From assembly GCA_025698895.1 (NCBI GenBank), contig JAILWO010000001.1:1771001-1835000 (forward strand): a stretch of DNA of 64,000 bases, in the 5' to 3' direction. A program made the position numbers and the translations under genes. The stretch's first letter is position 1; every line of letters starts with the position of its first letter. Source of the DNA: Rhizobiaceae bacterium. Lineage in GTDB: Bacteria; Pseudomonadota; Alphaproteobacteria; Rhizobiales; Rhizobiaceae. This document shows, piece after piece, positions 42,280 to 52,072 of this stretch. The notes below the pieces were generated by a model that searched no databases, was not told the origin of the DNA, and was given only the letters and a program-made list of their open reading frames with translations.

Positions 42280-43428
42280 CTAGTCCTGAAACAGGCCGCC
42301 TTCCGCCGCCAGCGCGCGCAGATGATGGTCGTGGTCTCCGAACGTCAGGTCGATCATCGTCATGCGTTTGAAATAGTGCCCGACGGCATATTCCATCGTC
42401 ATGCCGACGCCGCCGTGAAGCTGGATCGCGTTCTCGCCGACCAGACGCCCGTCCCGGCCGACCTCGGCCTTGGCCGCGTGTATGGCGCGGCGGCGTTCGG
42501 TGGCGTCCTCGCTGGCCGCCATCATCGTTGCATAGTGCACGATGGAACGCGCCTGCTCATGCGCCACGAACATGTCGACTGCCATGTGCTGAAGCGACTG
42601 GAACTGGCCGATGGCCACGCCGAATTGCTTGCGGACCTTGAGGTAGTCGACCGTCTGCGCGTGCATCTCGCCCATCACACCGACGGCTTCCGCGCAGAGT
42701 GCGGCGATCGCGCGGTCGACGACGGCGCGCACGAGCGGCAGTCCGCCCTCGGGATCGCCAAGCACGGCGTCGGCCGGAACGTTGACATTCTCGAAGGTGA
42801 TTTCGGCCGCCCGCTGACCATCCTGCATGGCGTAGCCGCGGCGCGATACGCCTTCGGCCTTGGCATCGACGACGAACACGCCGATGCCGGCCTCGTCCCG
42901 TGTATCACCCGCCGTGCGGGCCGTGACGATCAGCCGGTCGGCGCTGTCGCCGCCGATGACCACGCCCTTGGCACCCGACAGAACGTAGCCCGAGCCGTTT
43001 CTTCTGGCGGTCGTCTCCACATGGTGGAGATCGTAGCGCGAATTCTTCTCGACCTGCGCGAAGGCGAGCTTGAGCGAGCCCTCGGCGACCAGCGGGATGA
43101 TCTCGGCCTTCTGCTCGGTGCTGCCGCCGGCGGCCACGAAGCCGCCGCCCACCACGACCGTCGGCCAATAGGGCTCGAGCGCGAGCGACTTGCCGAGCGC
43201 CTCCATGACGATCATGGTTTCGACCGGACCGCCGCCGAGCCCGCCGTCCTCCTCCGCGAAGGGCAGGGCCATCAGGCCCATCTCGGCATATTGTCCCCAC
43301 ATGTCGGCACTCCAGCCCTCGGGTGATGCGAGGTGCCTGTTGCGCTGCTCGAAGCCGTAGCGGTCGGCCAGGAGCCGCTCCAGCGAGTCCTTGAGCATCG
43401 TCTGTTCTTCGCTCAGGTCGAAATCCAT
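42280..43428 (-). CDS. Acyl-CoA dehydrogenase family protein (second subunit type)
   Basis: A 382-residue flavoprotein. N-terminal helices (DFDLSEEQTMLKDSLERLLADRYGFEQR), a central beta domain (LAFAQVEKNSRYDLHHVETTARRNGSGYVLSGAKGVVIGG) and a C-terminal four-helix domain (VRKQFGVAIGQFQSLQHMAVDM, IQLHGGVGMTMEYAVGHYFKRM) give the ACAD fold. The usual IGGTxxI end is replaced by TFGDHDHHLRAL, typical of partner subunits of heteromeric acyl-CoA dehydrogenases. It follows the sister gene by 44 bp. Confidence 0.88.
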   Translation of the reverse strand: MDFDLSEEQTMLKDSLERLLADRYGFEQRNRHLASPEGWSADMWGQYAEMGLMALPFAEEDGGLGGGPVETMIVMEALGKSLALEPYWPTVVVGGGFVAAGGSTEQKAEIIPLVAEGSLKLAFAQVEKNSRYDLHHVETTARRNGSGYVLSGAKGVVIGGDSADRLIVTARTAGDTRDEAGIGVFVVDAKAEGVSRRGYAMQDGQRAAEITFENVNVPADAVLGDPEGGLPLVRAVVDRAIAALCAEAVGVMGEMHAQTVDYLKVRKQFGVAIGQFQSLQHMAVDMFVAHEQARSIVHYATMMAASEDATERRRAIHAAKAEVGRDGRLVGENAIQLHGGVGMTMEYAVGHYFKRMTMIDLTFGDHDHHLRALAAEGGLFQD

Positions 43429-43472
43429 GCCTGCGTCCCGCTTTCCATCATGATTGTGCTGGCCGGCCGGGA

Positions 43473-44675
43473 TCAGAGTCCCAGCACGGCCTTGGCGATG
43501 ATATTCTTCTGGATCTCGTTCGAGCCGCCATAGATCGAGACCTTGCGATTGTTGAAATAGGCGGGTGCGGCGTGCGCGCCGTAGCCTGGACCGATCGGCG
43601 GCTCGTTCCAGCCCTCGTCGGTCTCGCCCTGATAGGGCATGGCCCAGGGACCCATGACCTGCATGAGCAGATGCGTGGTCTCCTGCTGTATCTGCGATCC
43701 CTTGATCTTGAGTATCGATGAGGCGGGATCGGGCTTGCCGGTGTTGCCGCGCTTGGCATCGGCGGCCACAACCCGAAGCTGCGTCATCTCCAGCGCTTTC
43801 AGATCGATCTCGATCGAAACCAGCTTCTCGCGGAACCGCTCATCCTCCCAGAGCGGCCGTCCCCCGGACATTTCCAGCTTCGAAAGCTCGCGGATGCGCG
43901 CCACGCGCTGCTTGGACAGGCCGATGCGGGCGATGTTGGTGCGCTCGTTGCCGAGCAGGAACTTGGCATAGTCCCAGCCCTTGTTTTCTTCGCCGACCAG
44001 GTTTTCCACCGGCACCTTCACGTCGATCAGGAACACCTCGTTGATCTCGCGCCCGCCATCCATAGTCACGATCGGCCGCACCTCGATGCCGGGCGTGGTC
44101 ATGTCGATCAGCAGGAAGGAGATGCCCTCCTGTTTCTTGCCTTCGGTGCTGGTGCGCACGAGGCAGAAGATCCAGTCGGCATGCTGCGCCAGCGTCGTCC
44201 AGGTCTTCTGGCCGTTGACGACATAGTGATCGCCCTCGCGCACCGCCTTCGTCTTGAGCGAAGCGAGGTCCGAACCGGCTCCGGGTTCGGAAAAGCCCTG
44301 GCACCACCAGTCGTCCAGATTGGCGATCCTCGGCAGGAAGCGCTCCTTCTGCGCCTCGTTTCCAAATGTGTAGATGACGGGACCGACCATGTTGACGCCG
44401 AAGGCGAGCGGCTGCGGGGCCGGCCATTTCTGTGTCTCTTCCAGAAAGATATACTGCTTCATGGGGTCCCAGCCCGTGCCGCCATACTCGACCGGCCAGT
44501 GCGGTACCGCCCAACCCTTCTCGTTGAGGATGCGCGACCATTTTACGAGATCCTCCTTGCGGCCGTGCTCGCCGTCGATCATGCGCTGCCGGATGTCCTC
44601 GGGCAGCTTTTCTTCCAGGAAGGCCCGCACCTCGTCGCGGAACGCCAGTTCCTCGTCCGTGTAGCGAAGGTCCAT
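43473..44675 (-). CDS. Acyl-CoA dehydrogenase family protein
   Basis: A 400-residue flavoprotein with the full ACAD layout: DLRYTDEELAFRDEVRAFLEEKLPEDI, FSEPGAGSDLASLKTKAVREGDHYVVNGQKTWTTLAQHADW (FAD/substrate loop) and the closing YGGSNEIQKNIIAKAVLGL. It forms trans-2-enoyl-CoA from acyl-CoA and passes electrons to ETF. It is adjacent to a second ACAD gene, so the two probably make an alpha2beta2 enzyme acting on bulky acyl-CoAs. Confidence 0.9.
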   Translation of the reverse strand: MDLRYTDEELAFRDEVRAFLEEKLPEDIRQRMIDGEHGRKEDLVKWSRILNEKGWAVPHWPVEYGGTGWDPMKQYIFLEETQKWPAPQPLAFGVNMVGPVIYTFGNEAQKERFLPRIANLDDWWCQGFSEPGAGSDLASLKTKAVREGDHYVVNGQKTWTTLAQHADWIFCLVRTSTEGKKQEGISFLLIDMTTPGIEVRPIVTMDGGREINEVFLIDVKVPVENLVGEENKGWDYAKFLLGNERTNIARIGLSKQRVARIRELSKLEMSGGRPLWEDERFREKLVSIEIDLKALEMTQLRVVAADAKRGNTGKPDPASSILKIKGSQIQQETTHLLMQVMGPWAMPYQGETDEGWNEPPIGPGYGAHAAPAYFNNRKVSIYGGSNEIQKNIIAKAVLGL

Positions 44676-44764
44676 GATCGTATCCTCCTTTGGCTAGCGC
44701 GGTCGTCGGTCGTGGGTCGCCGCTCGGAAGGCGGTCGACCGACGACTTACGAAAAGCGACCGAC

Positions 44765-45946
44765 TCAATTGATCTCGAACAGCCCGGCCGCGCCCATCCC
44801 GCCACCCACGCACATCGTCACGACAGCGTATTTCACGCCGCGGCGCTTGCCCTCTATCAGCGCATGCCCCGCCAGACGCGAACCGGACATGCCATAGGGA
44901 TGGCCGAGCGCGATCGCGCCGCCGTTGACGTTAAGTTTCTCGGGGTCGATGCCGAGCCGGTCGCGACAATAGATGACCTGCACTGCGAAGGCCTCGTTCA
45001 GTTCCCAAAGCCCGATGTCGTCCACCTTGAGCCCGTGTCGCTGCAAGAGGCGCGGCACCGCGAAGACGGGGCCAATGCCCATCTCGTCCGGCTCGCAGCC
45101 GGCGACATTGAAGCCGCGGAAGATGCCGAGCGGCTCCAGCCCGCGCCGTTCCGCTTCCTTCGCTTCCAGGATGACATTGGCCGAAGCGCCGTCCGACAAC
45201 TGGCTGGCGTTGCCGGCCGTGATCGTGCCGTTCTCGCGGACGGGCTTCAGGCCCGCGAGGCCCTCGGCGGTCGTGTCGGGGCGCGGCCCCTCGTCATGCG
45301 AAAGCGTCACGTCCTTGTGGCTGACCTCCTTTGTCTCCTTGTCGACCACGGCCATGCGCACCTTGATCGGCGCGATCTCGGCGTCGAAACGCCCAAACTC
45401 GCGCGCGGCCGCGACCCGGCGCTGCGATTCCAGCCCGTACTCGTCCTGCCTGTCGCGGCCGATGCCGTAGCGCTTTGACACCACTTCGGCCGTGTCGATC
45501 ATCGGCATGTAGATTTCGGGCTTCACCGCCATGAGGTTATCGTCCTTCAGGCGGAACGTGTTGCGATGGTCGTTCTGGACGAGGCTGATAGATTCCAGCC
45601 CCCCGGCTATTCCCGCCGTCACGCCGTCGTTGCGGATCGCATTGGCGAGCACCGCCATCGCCTGCAGGCCGGACGAGCACTGCCGGTCGATCGTGGTGCC
45701 GGCGGTCGTCACCGGCAGGCCCGCCGTCACCAGCGCGCGCCGCGCGACGTTGAGGCCGGTCGCGCCCTCCTGCATGGCGCAGCCCATCACCACGTCCTCG
45801 ATTTCGGCGCCGTCGACGCCGGAGCGTTTCAGCGCTTCGGCGATGGCGTGGCCGCCGAGCGTGGCGCCGGGCGTGTCATTGAGCGCGCCGCGATAGGCCT
45901 TGCCGACGGGCGTGCGGGCTGTCGAGACGATGACGGCTTCTCTCAT
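44765..45946 (-). CDS. Acetyl-CoA C-acyltransferase (thiolase)
   Basis: A 393-residue thiolase. Nucleophile Cys90 ([11 protein letters not shown]), His349 ([14 protein letters not shown]) and Cys379 ([11 protein letters not shown]) are all in place. It cleaves 3-ketoacyl-CoA with CoA. Its start overlaps the FadD-like gene stop by four bases, so it is cotranslated with it; the acyl-CoA dehydrogenases follow after 89 bp. Confidence 0.92.
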   Translation of the reverse strand: MREAVIVSTARTPVGKAYRGALNDTPGATLGGHAIAEALKRSGVDGAEIEDVVMGCAMQEGATGLNVARRALVTAGLPVTTAGTTIDRQCSSGLQAMAVLANAIRNDGVTAGIAGGLESISLVQNDHRNTFRLKDDNLMAVKPEIYMPMIDTAEVVSKRYGIGRDRQDEYGLESQRRVAAAREFGRFDAEIAPIKVRMAVVDKETKEVSHKDVTLSHDEGPRPDTTAEGLAGLKPVRENGTITAGNASQLSDGASANVILEAKEAERRGLEPLGIFRGFNVAGCEPDEMGIGPVFAVPRLLQRHGLKVDDIGLWELNEAFAVQVIYCRDRLGIDPEKLNVNGGAIALGHPYGMSGSRLAGHALIEGKRRGVKYAVVTMCVGGGMGAAGLFEIN

Positions 45947-47646
45947 GCGGCGTCTCCCTTGGATGCCAGGCGGACGGCTTTCGCCCGCTCTTCCTGCTTG
46001 AGTTCGAGTTTGGAAAGCTTGCCAACCGGCGTGCGCGGCAAGGCAGGCCGGATCTCCAGTTCGGCGGGCATTTCATGCGGCCCGACACGCCCCTTTAGGA
46101 AGGCTCGAAGCTGGTCGAGGCTGAGTTCAGGCGCGCCTGCGCGCAGCTTCACGAAGGCCTTCGCCGCTTCGCCGCGATAGGCGTCGGCGACGCCGATGAC
46201 CAGCACTTCCTCCACGTCGGGATGCTCATAGATCGCCTGTTCGATCATCTGCGGATAGACGTTGAAGCCGCCGGAGATGATCATGTCCTTCTTGCGGTCG
46301 ACGATGAAGAAGAAACCGTCCTGGTCCATATGGCCGATGTCGCCGGTAAGGAACCAGCCATCGACGAACGAGGCGCGGTTCTCGTCCGGCCGGTTGTGAT
46401 AACTGCGCGTCACGTTCGGCCCGCGGACCGCCAGTTCTCCCGTCTCGCCAGGCTTCAGTTCGACCGTCGGATTGGCAACCGACACGATGCGCAGGTCGAC
46501 GCCCGGCAGCGGAATGCCGATCGTGCCCGGCTTGTCGGGGCGATTGGGCGGCATGTTGGTTCCGGCCGGCGAGGTTTCGCTCATGCCCCAGCCGCCGCGC
46601 AGCTCCAGCCCTGTCTTGTCGGCAAAGCGTTTCGCCACTTCGACGGGCATCGGCGCACCGCCGGAGGCCGACAGCTTCAGGGAAGACAGGTTGCGCTTCT
46701 CGAAGCCTTCCGTGGCGCAGATCGCGATCCACATGGTCGGCACACCGGGCAGGGCGGTCGCGCCGGCCTCGATCTCGTCGAGCGCCGTGTTCGGATCGAA
46801 CCGTTCGCGCAGCAGAACCGTGTGGCCGCTGTTGAGGCAGCGCAGCATCACGGCCGTCAGGCCGTAGATATGGAAGAGCGGCAGATAGAGGAGCACCCGC
46901 TCCTCGCCGGGCCGGGACAGTTCATATCCCTCGAACCATAGATCATAGGCCGAAACCGCGGAGGACAGGTTGCGGTGGGTCAGCATCGCCGCCTTGGGCA
47001 TGCCGGTGGTGCCGCCGGTATATTGCAGCAGCGCCAGGTCATCGAGAGCGTACTCGTGCGTCGGCAATGCGTCGACGGCGGTACCGAGGAAGTCGGTCCA
47101 GGACAGCACCGCGTCCCGTCCGGTGACCTCCTGGACAAGCGGCGTCGCGTAGCCACCGGCCCAGCGCGCATCCTCGCCGACGATCACGCGGTCGACCAGC
47201 GGCTCTTCGGCAAGCCCAAGCACCCGGTCGACCAGCCCCCCGGCATCGGTCGTCACAACGATCCGCGCGCCGCTGTCGGCGATCTTGTGCTTCAGGACGG
47301 GTGGCGCGTCGAGCGGCGACAGGTGGACCACGACCGCGCCCGCCGCCAGCGCACCGAAAAAGGCGAACGGATGATAGGGCGTGTTGGGCAGGAGCAGCGC
47401 CACACGATCGCCCGGCTTCACGCCGAGGCCGGCGAATGCGCGCGCGGCTTTCTCGCTTGCGGCCTTCAGGTCGCGATAGGTGATCGCATGGCCGCGGAAC
47501 TCGAACGCGGTCTTGTCGCCCCATCGCTTGGCCGACCGGTCGAGGATCGTCGGCACCGGAAAGGCGGCGATCGGCGCGGCCGGCGACAGGCCTGGCGGAT
47601 AGGCCCGGGTCCAGGGCCGAGCTTCAAGGCCGGCCGTCCCCGTCAT
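45943..47646 (-). CDS. Long-chain acyl-CoA synthetase (FadD-like, AMP-forming)
   Basis: A 567-residue adenylate-forming enzyme; ATG 47646 was chosen because upstream codons overlap the FadJ-like gene and look non-coding. The AMP signature [18 protein letters not shown], the GWGMSE motif, the [30 protein letters not shown] hinge and the C-terminal Lys in [10 protein letters not shown] are present. It activates fatty or aryl-alkanoic acids to CoA esters at the membrane for the pathway encoded around it. Confidence 0.9.
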   Translation of the reverse strand: MTGTAGLEARPWTRAYPPGLSPAAPIAAFPVPTILDRSAKRWGDKTAFEFRGHAITYRDLKAASEKAARAFAGLGVKPGDRVALLLPNTPYHPFAFFGALAAGAVVVHLSPLDAPPVLKHKIADSGARIVVTTDAGGLVDRVLGLAEEPLVDRVIVGEDARWAGGYATPLVQEVTGRDAVLSWTDFLGTAVDALPTHEYALDDLALLQYTGGTTGMPKAAMLTHRNLSSAVSAYDLWFEGYELSRPGEERVLLYLPLFHIYGLTAVMLRCLNSGHTVLLRERFDPNTALDEIEAGATALPGVPTMWIAICATEGFEKRNLSSLKLSASGGAPMPVEVAKRFADKTGLELRGGWGMSETSPAGTNMPPNRPDKPGTIGIPLPGVDLRIVSVANPTVELKPGETGELAVRGPNVTRSYHNRPDENRASFVDGWFLTGDIGHMDQDGFFFIVDRKKDMIISGGFNVYPQMIEQAIYEHPDVEEVLVIGVADAYRGEAAKAFVKLRAGAPELSLDQLRAFLKGRVGPHEMPAELEIRPALPRTPVGKLSKLELKQEERAKAVRLASKGDAA

Positions 47647-47647
47647 T

Positions 47648-49747
47648 TCAGGCCTTGCCCGCCTGCAGCGCGGCGAAGCTCTTGCCCTCGGCCGCCAGCC
47701 GCTTGAGTAGCGGCGATGGCTTGAAGACATCGTGACCCGTCTTGCCATGCCAGTGCTCGAGCCGTTCGACCAGATGCGCCAGACCGATCGCGTCGGCATG
47801 GTGCATCGGTCCGCCCTTGCCGATCGGATAGCCATAGCCATTGACCCATACGATATCGATGTCGGATGGGCGCGCCGCGATCTTCTCGTCGACGATCTTC
47901 GCGCCTTCGTTAATCATCGGATAGTAGGTGCGCTCTGTGATTTCCTGGTCGGAAATGTCGCGGCGGTTGATGCCGCGCTCGCGGGCCTTCTCCTCGATCA
48001 GCTTCTCGACCTCGGGGTCGGGCGTAGGTGTGCGGGAGCCCTTCTCGTAGAGGTAGTAGCCCTTGCCGGTCTTCTGGCCGAAGCGGCCCGCCTCGCACAG
48101 CGCGTCGGCGACGGCGGCCGTCTTGCCGAGCGACTTGCGCGTGCGCCAGCCGATGTCGAGGCCGGCAAGATCGCCCATGGCGAAAGGCCCCATCGGCCAG
48201 CCGAAATCGGTGAACACCTTGTCGATCTGGGCCGGCGTGGCGCCTTCCAGAAGAAGCGATTCCAGCTCGGTAGAGCGTGCCGCCAGCATGCGGTTGCCGA
48301 CGAAACCGTGGCAGACGCCGACGACGACCGGCACCTTGCCGATCCTCTTGGCCAGTCCGATCACCGTGGCCAGCACGTCGGGCCGTGTCTTGTCGCCTCG
48401 CACGATCTCGAGAAGCTTCATCACGTTGGCGGGCGAGAAGAAGTGCATGCCCAGCACGTCCTCGGGCCGGCTGGTCGCGGCGGCGATCTCGTTGACGTCC
48501 AGATAGGAGGTGTTGGTGGCCAGGATCGCGCCCGGCCGGCAGATGTGGTCGAGCTTGCCGAACACCTCCTTCTTGACCGCCATCTCCTCGAATACCGCCT
48601 CGATGACGAGATCGCAGCCGGCGAGGTCGCCATAGTCGGTCGTGCCGGTGAACATCGCCATGCGCCTGGCTTTGGCGTCCTCGGTCAGCGAGCCGCGCGA
48701 GACCGAGATGTCGTAGTTCCTGCCGATGACGCCGAGGCCCCTCTGCAGGGCCTCGTCGTTCATTTCGAGGATGGTGACGGGAATGCCGCCATTGACGAAG
48801 GACATGGCGATGCCGCCACCCATCGTGCCCGCGCCGATCACGCCGACCCGGCTGATCTGGCGCGGCCTGACGTCCGCATCGACGCCTTCAACCCGTGCCG
48901 CCTCGCGCTGGGCGAAGAAAAGATGCCGCTGCGCCTTCGACTGGTCGCCCGAGACCAGTTCTACGAAATATTCGCGCTCGGTCGTCAGCGCCTGGTCGAA
49001 AGGCATGGTCAGTGCATTGCGCACGGCCTCGGCGCAGCGCTTCGGGGCGTCGAGCCCGCGCGCCTTCTTCGTTACCTCCGCGATCTCCGCGTCGAACCCG
49101 GCCAGATCGGCCCGGGCGTCGGCGAGCCTGTCATCGCGGTCGCGCACCGCCACCAGGGGCGCTCCGGCCTTTACCTTCTCGCGTGCGAAGGCGATCGCAT
49201 TGGCGACCAGATCCTCGTCGAAGACCGCATCGGCGAGCCCACTTTCGAGCGCGTCCTTCGCCCCGATCGGATTGCCGGTCACGATCATCCCGAGCGCCTT
49301 GGACGGTCCGACCAGCCGGGGCAGGCGCACCGTGCCGCCCGCGCCGGGAAGAAGGCCCAGCTTGACCTCCGGCAGTCCGAATTTCGCCGTCGCGACGGCA
49401 ACGCGGAAATGACATCCCATCGCCAGTTCCAGACCGCCCCCGAACGCGGTGCCGTGGATCGCGGCCACGGTCGGCTTGCCGAAGCTTTCCAGTCGCACGA
49501 TCAGTTCGCGCAGATTGGGACTGGCCGTCGCCTCGGGCTTGCCGAACTCGGTGATGTCGGCCCCCGAAATGAAGGTCCGCCCCGCACAGGCGATGACGAC
49601 CGCTTCGACCGTTTCATCGTCTTTGAGTTCGGCGAGCGCTGCGTCGAGCGGCTGTCTCAGCCTGAGCGAGAGCGCGTTCACGGGTGGATTGTCCAGTGTG
49701 ACGACGGCGACCCCACCGTCTCTCGTGACCGTGACGATGTCGCTCAT
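47648..49747 (-). CDS. Bifunctional enoyl-CoA hydratase / 3-hydroxyacyl-CoA dehydrogenase (FadJ-like)
   Basis: A 699-residue fusion; ATG 49747 gives MSDIVTVTRDGGVAVVTLD. Residues about 1-190 are the crotonase domain (oxyanion glycines in IACAGRTFISGAD and HGTAFGGGLELAM; Glu in GLPEVKLGLLPGAGG). From about 295 the Rossmann domain (VGVIGAGTMGGGIAMSFVNGG) and the dehydrogenase C-terminal domains follow (MHFFSPANVMKLLEIV with catalytic His). It hydrates enoyl-CoA and oxidises the 3-hydroxy product. It overlaps the hydrolase gene by four bases. Confidence 0.92.
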   Translation of the reverse strand: MSDIVTVTRDGGVAVVTLDNPPVNALSLRLRQPLDAALAELKDDETVEAVVIACAGRTFISGADITEFGKPEATASPNLRELIVRLESFGKPTVAAIHGTAFGGGLELAMGCHFRVAVATAKFGLPEVKLGLLPGAGGTVRLPRLVGPSKALGMIVTGNPIGAKDALESGLADAVFDEDLVANAIAFAREKVKAGAPLVAVRDRDDRLADARADLAGFDAEIAEVTKKARGLDAPKRCAEAVRNALTMPFDQALTTEREYFVELVSGDQSKAQRHLFFAQREAARVEGVDADVRPRQISRVGVIGAGTMGGGIAMSFVNGGIPVTILEMNDEALQRGLGVIGRNYDISVSRGSLTEDAKARRMAMFTGTTDYGDLAGCDLVIEAVFEEMAVKKEVFGKLDHICRPGAILATNTSYLDVNEIAAATSRPEDVLGMHFFSPANVMKLLEIVRGDKTRPDVLATVIGLAKRIGKVPVVVGVCHGFVGNRMLAARSTELESLLLEGATPAQIDKVFTDFGWPMGPFAMGDLAGLDIGWRTRKSLGKTAAVADALCEAGRFGQKTGKGYYLYEKGSRTPTPDPEVEKLIEEKARERGINRRDISDQEITERTYYPMINEGAKIVDEKIAARPSDIDIVWVNGYGYPIGKGGPMHHADAIGLAHLVERLEHWHGKTGHDVFKPSPLLKRLAAEGKSFAALQAGKA

Positions 49748-50553
49748 GCGGTGCTGTCCTGTGCGGGATGGTTGGCGGAAAGGAACCGGCCGATCAGGCC
49801 GGCAACCTCCCCTGGCTGGTCGATGCAGGGAAGGTGCCCCGCATTTTCGATGACATGGTATTCGGCCCCGTCGATCAGGTCGGCCAGGGAGCGGACGAGG
49901 TCCGGCGGAGTAGCGCCGTCCTGATCGCCGACGAGGCACAGTGTCGGCAGTTTCAGCGCTTTTGTCTGTTCGGTCAGGTCGGCATCGCGCAGCGCGGCGC
50001 TTGTGCCTGCATAGCCGTCAACCGTGGTGCGCGTCAGCATCGCCTCGTAGCCAACGACGGCCGGGTTGTCATGTGTGCGGTAGGAGGGGGGAAACCAGCG
50101 CTGCATGATCGCGTCAGCCATCGACGCGATGCCCTTCTCGGTGGTCGTGCGGATGCGGTCGTTCCACAATTCGTCCGTGCCGATCTTGTGGGCGGTATCG
50201 CAAAGGACGAGCGCCGAAACCAGGTCGGGCCGCTTCGAGGCGAGACCTTGCGCGATCATGCCGCCGACAGAGACGCCGACGATCGCGGCCTTCCTGACGT
50301 CCAGATGGTCCAGGAGCGCGGCCAGGTCGTCGATATGATCGTCGAGCCGGTAGGGAGCCGGCGTCGCTTCCGACAGGCCATGGCCGCGCTTGTCGTAGCG
50401 GATGTGGCGCCAGCCGTCGCCCAGCAGGTCCACCACCTCGTTCCAGATACGGAAATCCGAGCCGAGCGAGTTGGAATAGACGATCGCCGGCCGGTCCTTG
50501 CGTCCACGGTCCTCATGATGCAGGACGATACCGTTGGCGCGTGCGAATGCCAT
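49744..50553 (-). CDS. 3-oxoadipate enol-lactonase-like alpha/beta hydrolase
   Basis: A 269-residue alpha/beta hydrolase; ATG 50553 is ten bases after GGAGG, a better spacing than the GTG at 50562. The nucleophile elbow GVSVGGMIAQ supplies Ser; Asp in GDQDGATPP and His in IENAGHLPCIDQP complete the triad. YSNSLGSDFRIW and RYDKRGHGLS are PcaD-type. It leads the acyl-CoA operon, which is unusual for a protocatechuate gene, so its substrate may be another enol-lactone or a CoA-related ester. Confidence 0.82.
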   Translation of the reverse strand: MAFARANGIVLHHEDRGRKDRPAIVYSNSLGSDFRIWNEVVDLLGDGWRHIRYDKRGHGLSEATPAPYRLDDHIDDLAALLDHLDVRKAAIVGVSVGGMIAQGLASKRPDLVSALVLCDTAHKIGTDELWNDRIRTTTEKGIASMADAIMQRWFPPSYRTHDNPAVVGYEAMLTRTTVDGYAGTSAALRDADLTEQTKALKLPTLCLVGDQDGATPPDLVRSLADLIDGAEYHVIENAGHLPCIDQPGEVAGLIGRFLSANHPAQDSTA

Positions 50554-50574
50554 GCCGGTCACTCCTCCCTTCCG

Positions 50575-50592
50575 ACATACTACCCGGTATGT
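50575..50592. promoter_or_regulatory. Candidate TetR-type operator upstream of the acyl-CoA operon
   Basis: Inverted repeat ACATAC (50575-50580) and GTATGT (50587-50592) with a near-palindromic TACCCG spacer is located 22-39 bp upstream of the operon start. Palindromes of this size and form are typical for TetR-family repressors of beta-oxidation. The regulator itself is not in the window. The remaining spacer to the aminotransferase at 50781 shows no gene. Confidence 0.5.
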
Positions 50593-50780
50593 TGTATAGT
50601 GATCCGGGGACGGCTCCGCAACCGGGTGGCGGCGCCACGGCCAATCATAAATTTGTCGCAGCCAAAAACATCAATCGTTTTCATGGTTCGCGGGCATTGG
50701 CGGGGTGGCGAAGGACGCGCGGCCGGTATAGGAAGACCGCCGCGCGCGCCGCGATTTTGTCTTTGGTGGGGACGACCGAA

Positions 50781-51962
50781 ATGTTCGAAGACCTGAAGCA
50801 GGCCCAGCCGGACAAGATCCTGGCTCTGATGGCGCAGTTCAGGGAGGATCCGCGCCCGGCCAAGATCGACCTGGGCGTCGGGGTCTACAAGGATGAGAAC
50901 GGTCGCACGCCGGTGATGCGTGCGGTGCGCGAAGCCGAAAAGCGCCTCTACGACGCCCAGACCACGAAGGCTTATGTGGGCATGGCTGGTGACCTGGCCT
51001 TCGACGCTGGCATGGTCGAACTTGTTCTCGGCGCCGACGCGCCGAAGGATCGCGTGCGCTGCGCCCAGGCGCCCGGCGGTTCGGGCGCCTTGCGCATCAT
51101 CGCCGAACTTCTGAAGCTGGCGCGGCCCGACGCCACGGTCTGGATGTCCGATCCGACCTGGCCGAACCATCTGCCGATGATGAAGGGCGCCGGTCTCAAG
51201 ATCGCGGAATATCCCTATTTCGATGCCGCCACCGGCACCGTGCGGTTCGATGCGATGCTGGACGGGCTCGGGCAGGCGAAGGCCGGCGACGTCGTGCTGC
51301 TGCATGGCTGCTGCCACAACCCCACCGGCGCCAATCTGGACATGGGCCAGTGGGAGAAGCTGACGGGTCTTCTCATCGAGCGCGACCTGTTTCCCTTCGT
51401 CGATCTCGCCTATCAGGGCTTCGGTGAAGGGCTGGAGGCGGATGCGGCTGCCACGCGCCATGTCGCCTCGCGCGTGCCGGAAATGGCGATCGCGGCAAGC
51501 TGCTCTAAGAACTTCTCCGTGTACCGCGACCGTGTCGGGGCAGCGATCCTGATCGGACGCGACAAGGCAGGGGCCGATGCCGCCTTCAGTCAGTTGCTGG
51601 GCGTGGCGCGCGGGATGTATTCCATGCCGCCGGACCATTCGGCCGCGGCGATCGCGATCGTCATGCAGGACCCGGACCTCTATGGCGACTGGAAGGTCGA
51701 ACTGGAGGAGGTGCGGCTCAGGATGCTCCGGCTGCGCAAGGGGCTGGCCGACGCGCTCCGCCGCAAGTCCAATTCCGACCGGTTCGACTTCGTCGCCGAG
51801 CATCGCGGCATGTTCTCGCGGCTCGGCCTGACGCCAGAGCAGGTCGAGCGCCTGCGCGACGAGCACGGCGTCTACATGGTGTCGGACAGCCGCATCAATG
51901 TCGCCGGCCTGCCCGAGGACCGTCTGGACGATCTCGCGGCGGCCATCGTCTCGGTGCTTTGA
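50781..51962 (+). CDS. Aromatic/aspartate-type amino-acid aminotransferase
   Basis: A 393-residue class I aminotransferase of the TyrB/AspC subgroup: IDLGVGVYKDENGRTPVMRAVREAEK, QAPGGSGALRI, HGCCHNPTGANL and Lys243 (ASCSKNFSVYRDRVG) binding pyridoxal phosphate. The Arg in SRINVAGL binds the substrate carboxylate. With hpd and hmgA on the same chromosome segment it could transaminate tyrosine or phenylalanine, though an aspartate preference cannot be excluded from sequence. Confidence 0.88.
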   Translation: MFEDLKQAQPDKILALMAQFREDPRPAKIDLGVGVYKDENGRTPVMRAVREAEKRLYDAQTTKAYVGMAGDLAFDAGMVELVLGADAPKDRVRCAQAPGGSGALRIIAELLKLARPDATVWMSDPTWPNHLPMMKGAGLKIAEYPYFDAATGTVRFDAMLDGLGQAKAGDVVLLHGCCHNPTGANLDMGQWEKLTGLLIERDLFPFVDLAYQGFGEGLEADAAATRHVASRVPEMAIAASCSKNFSVYRDRVGAAILIGRDKAGADAAFSQLLGVARGMYSMPPDHSAAAIAIVMQDPDLYGDWKVELEEVRLRMLRLRKGLADALRRKSNSDRFDFVAEHRGMFSRLGLTPEQVERLRDEHGVYMVSDSRINVAGLPEDRLDDLAAAIVSVL

Positions 51963-52072
51963 CGCTCCGATGACGCATTTGTCGTGTCGGCTGCGCAATC
52001 CTCGACAGCGCGGACGGCGCGACATCGGCCAATGAGGGGCATGATGTCCCTGACTGCCAGGTGGGGCGGCGC

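Noticed and set aside
47732-49924. Plus-strand ORF of 730 codons opposite the FadJ-like gene
   Set aside because: The opposite strand encodes a clear bifunctional beta-oxidation enzyme; this frame is its shadow.
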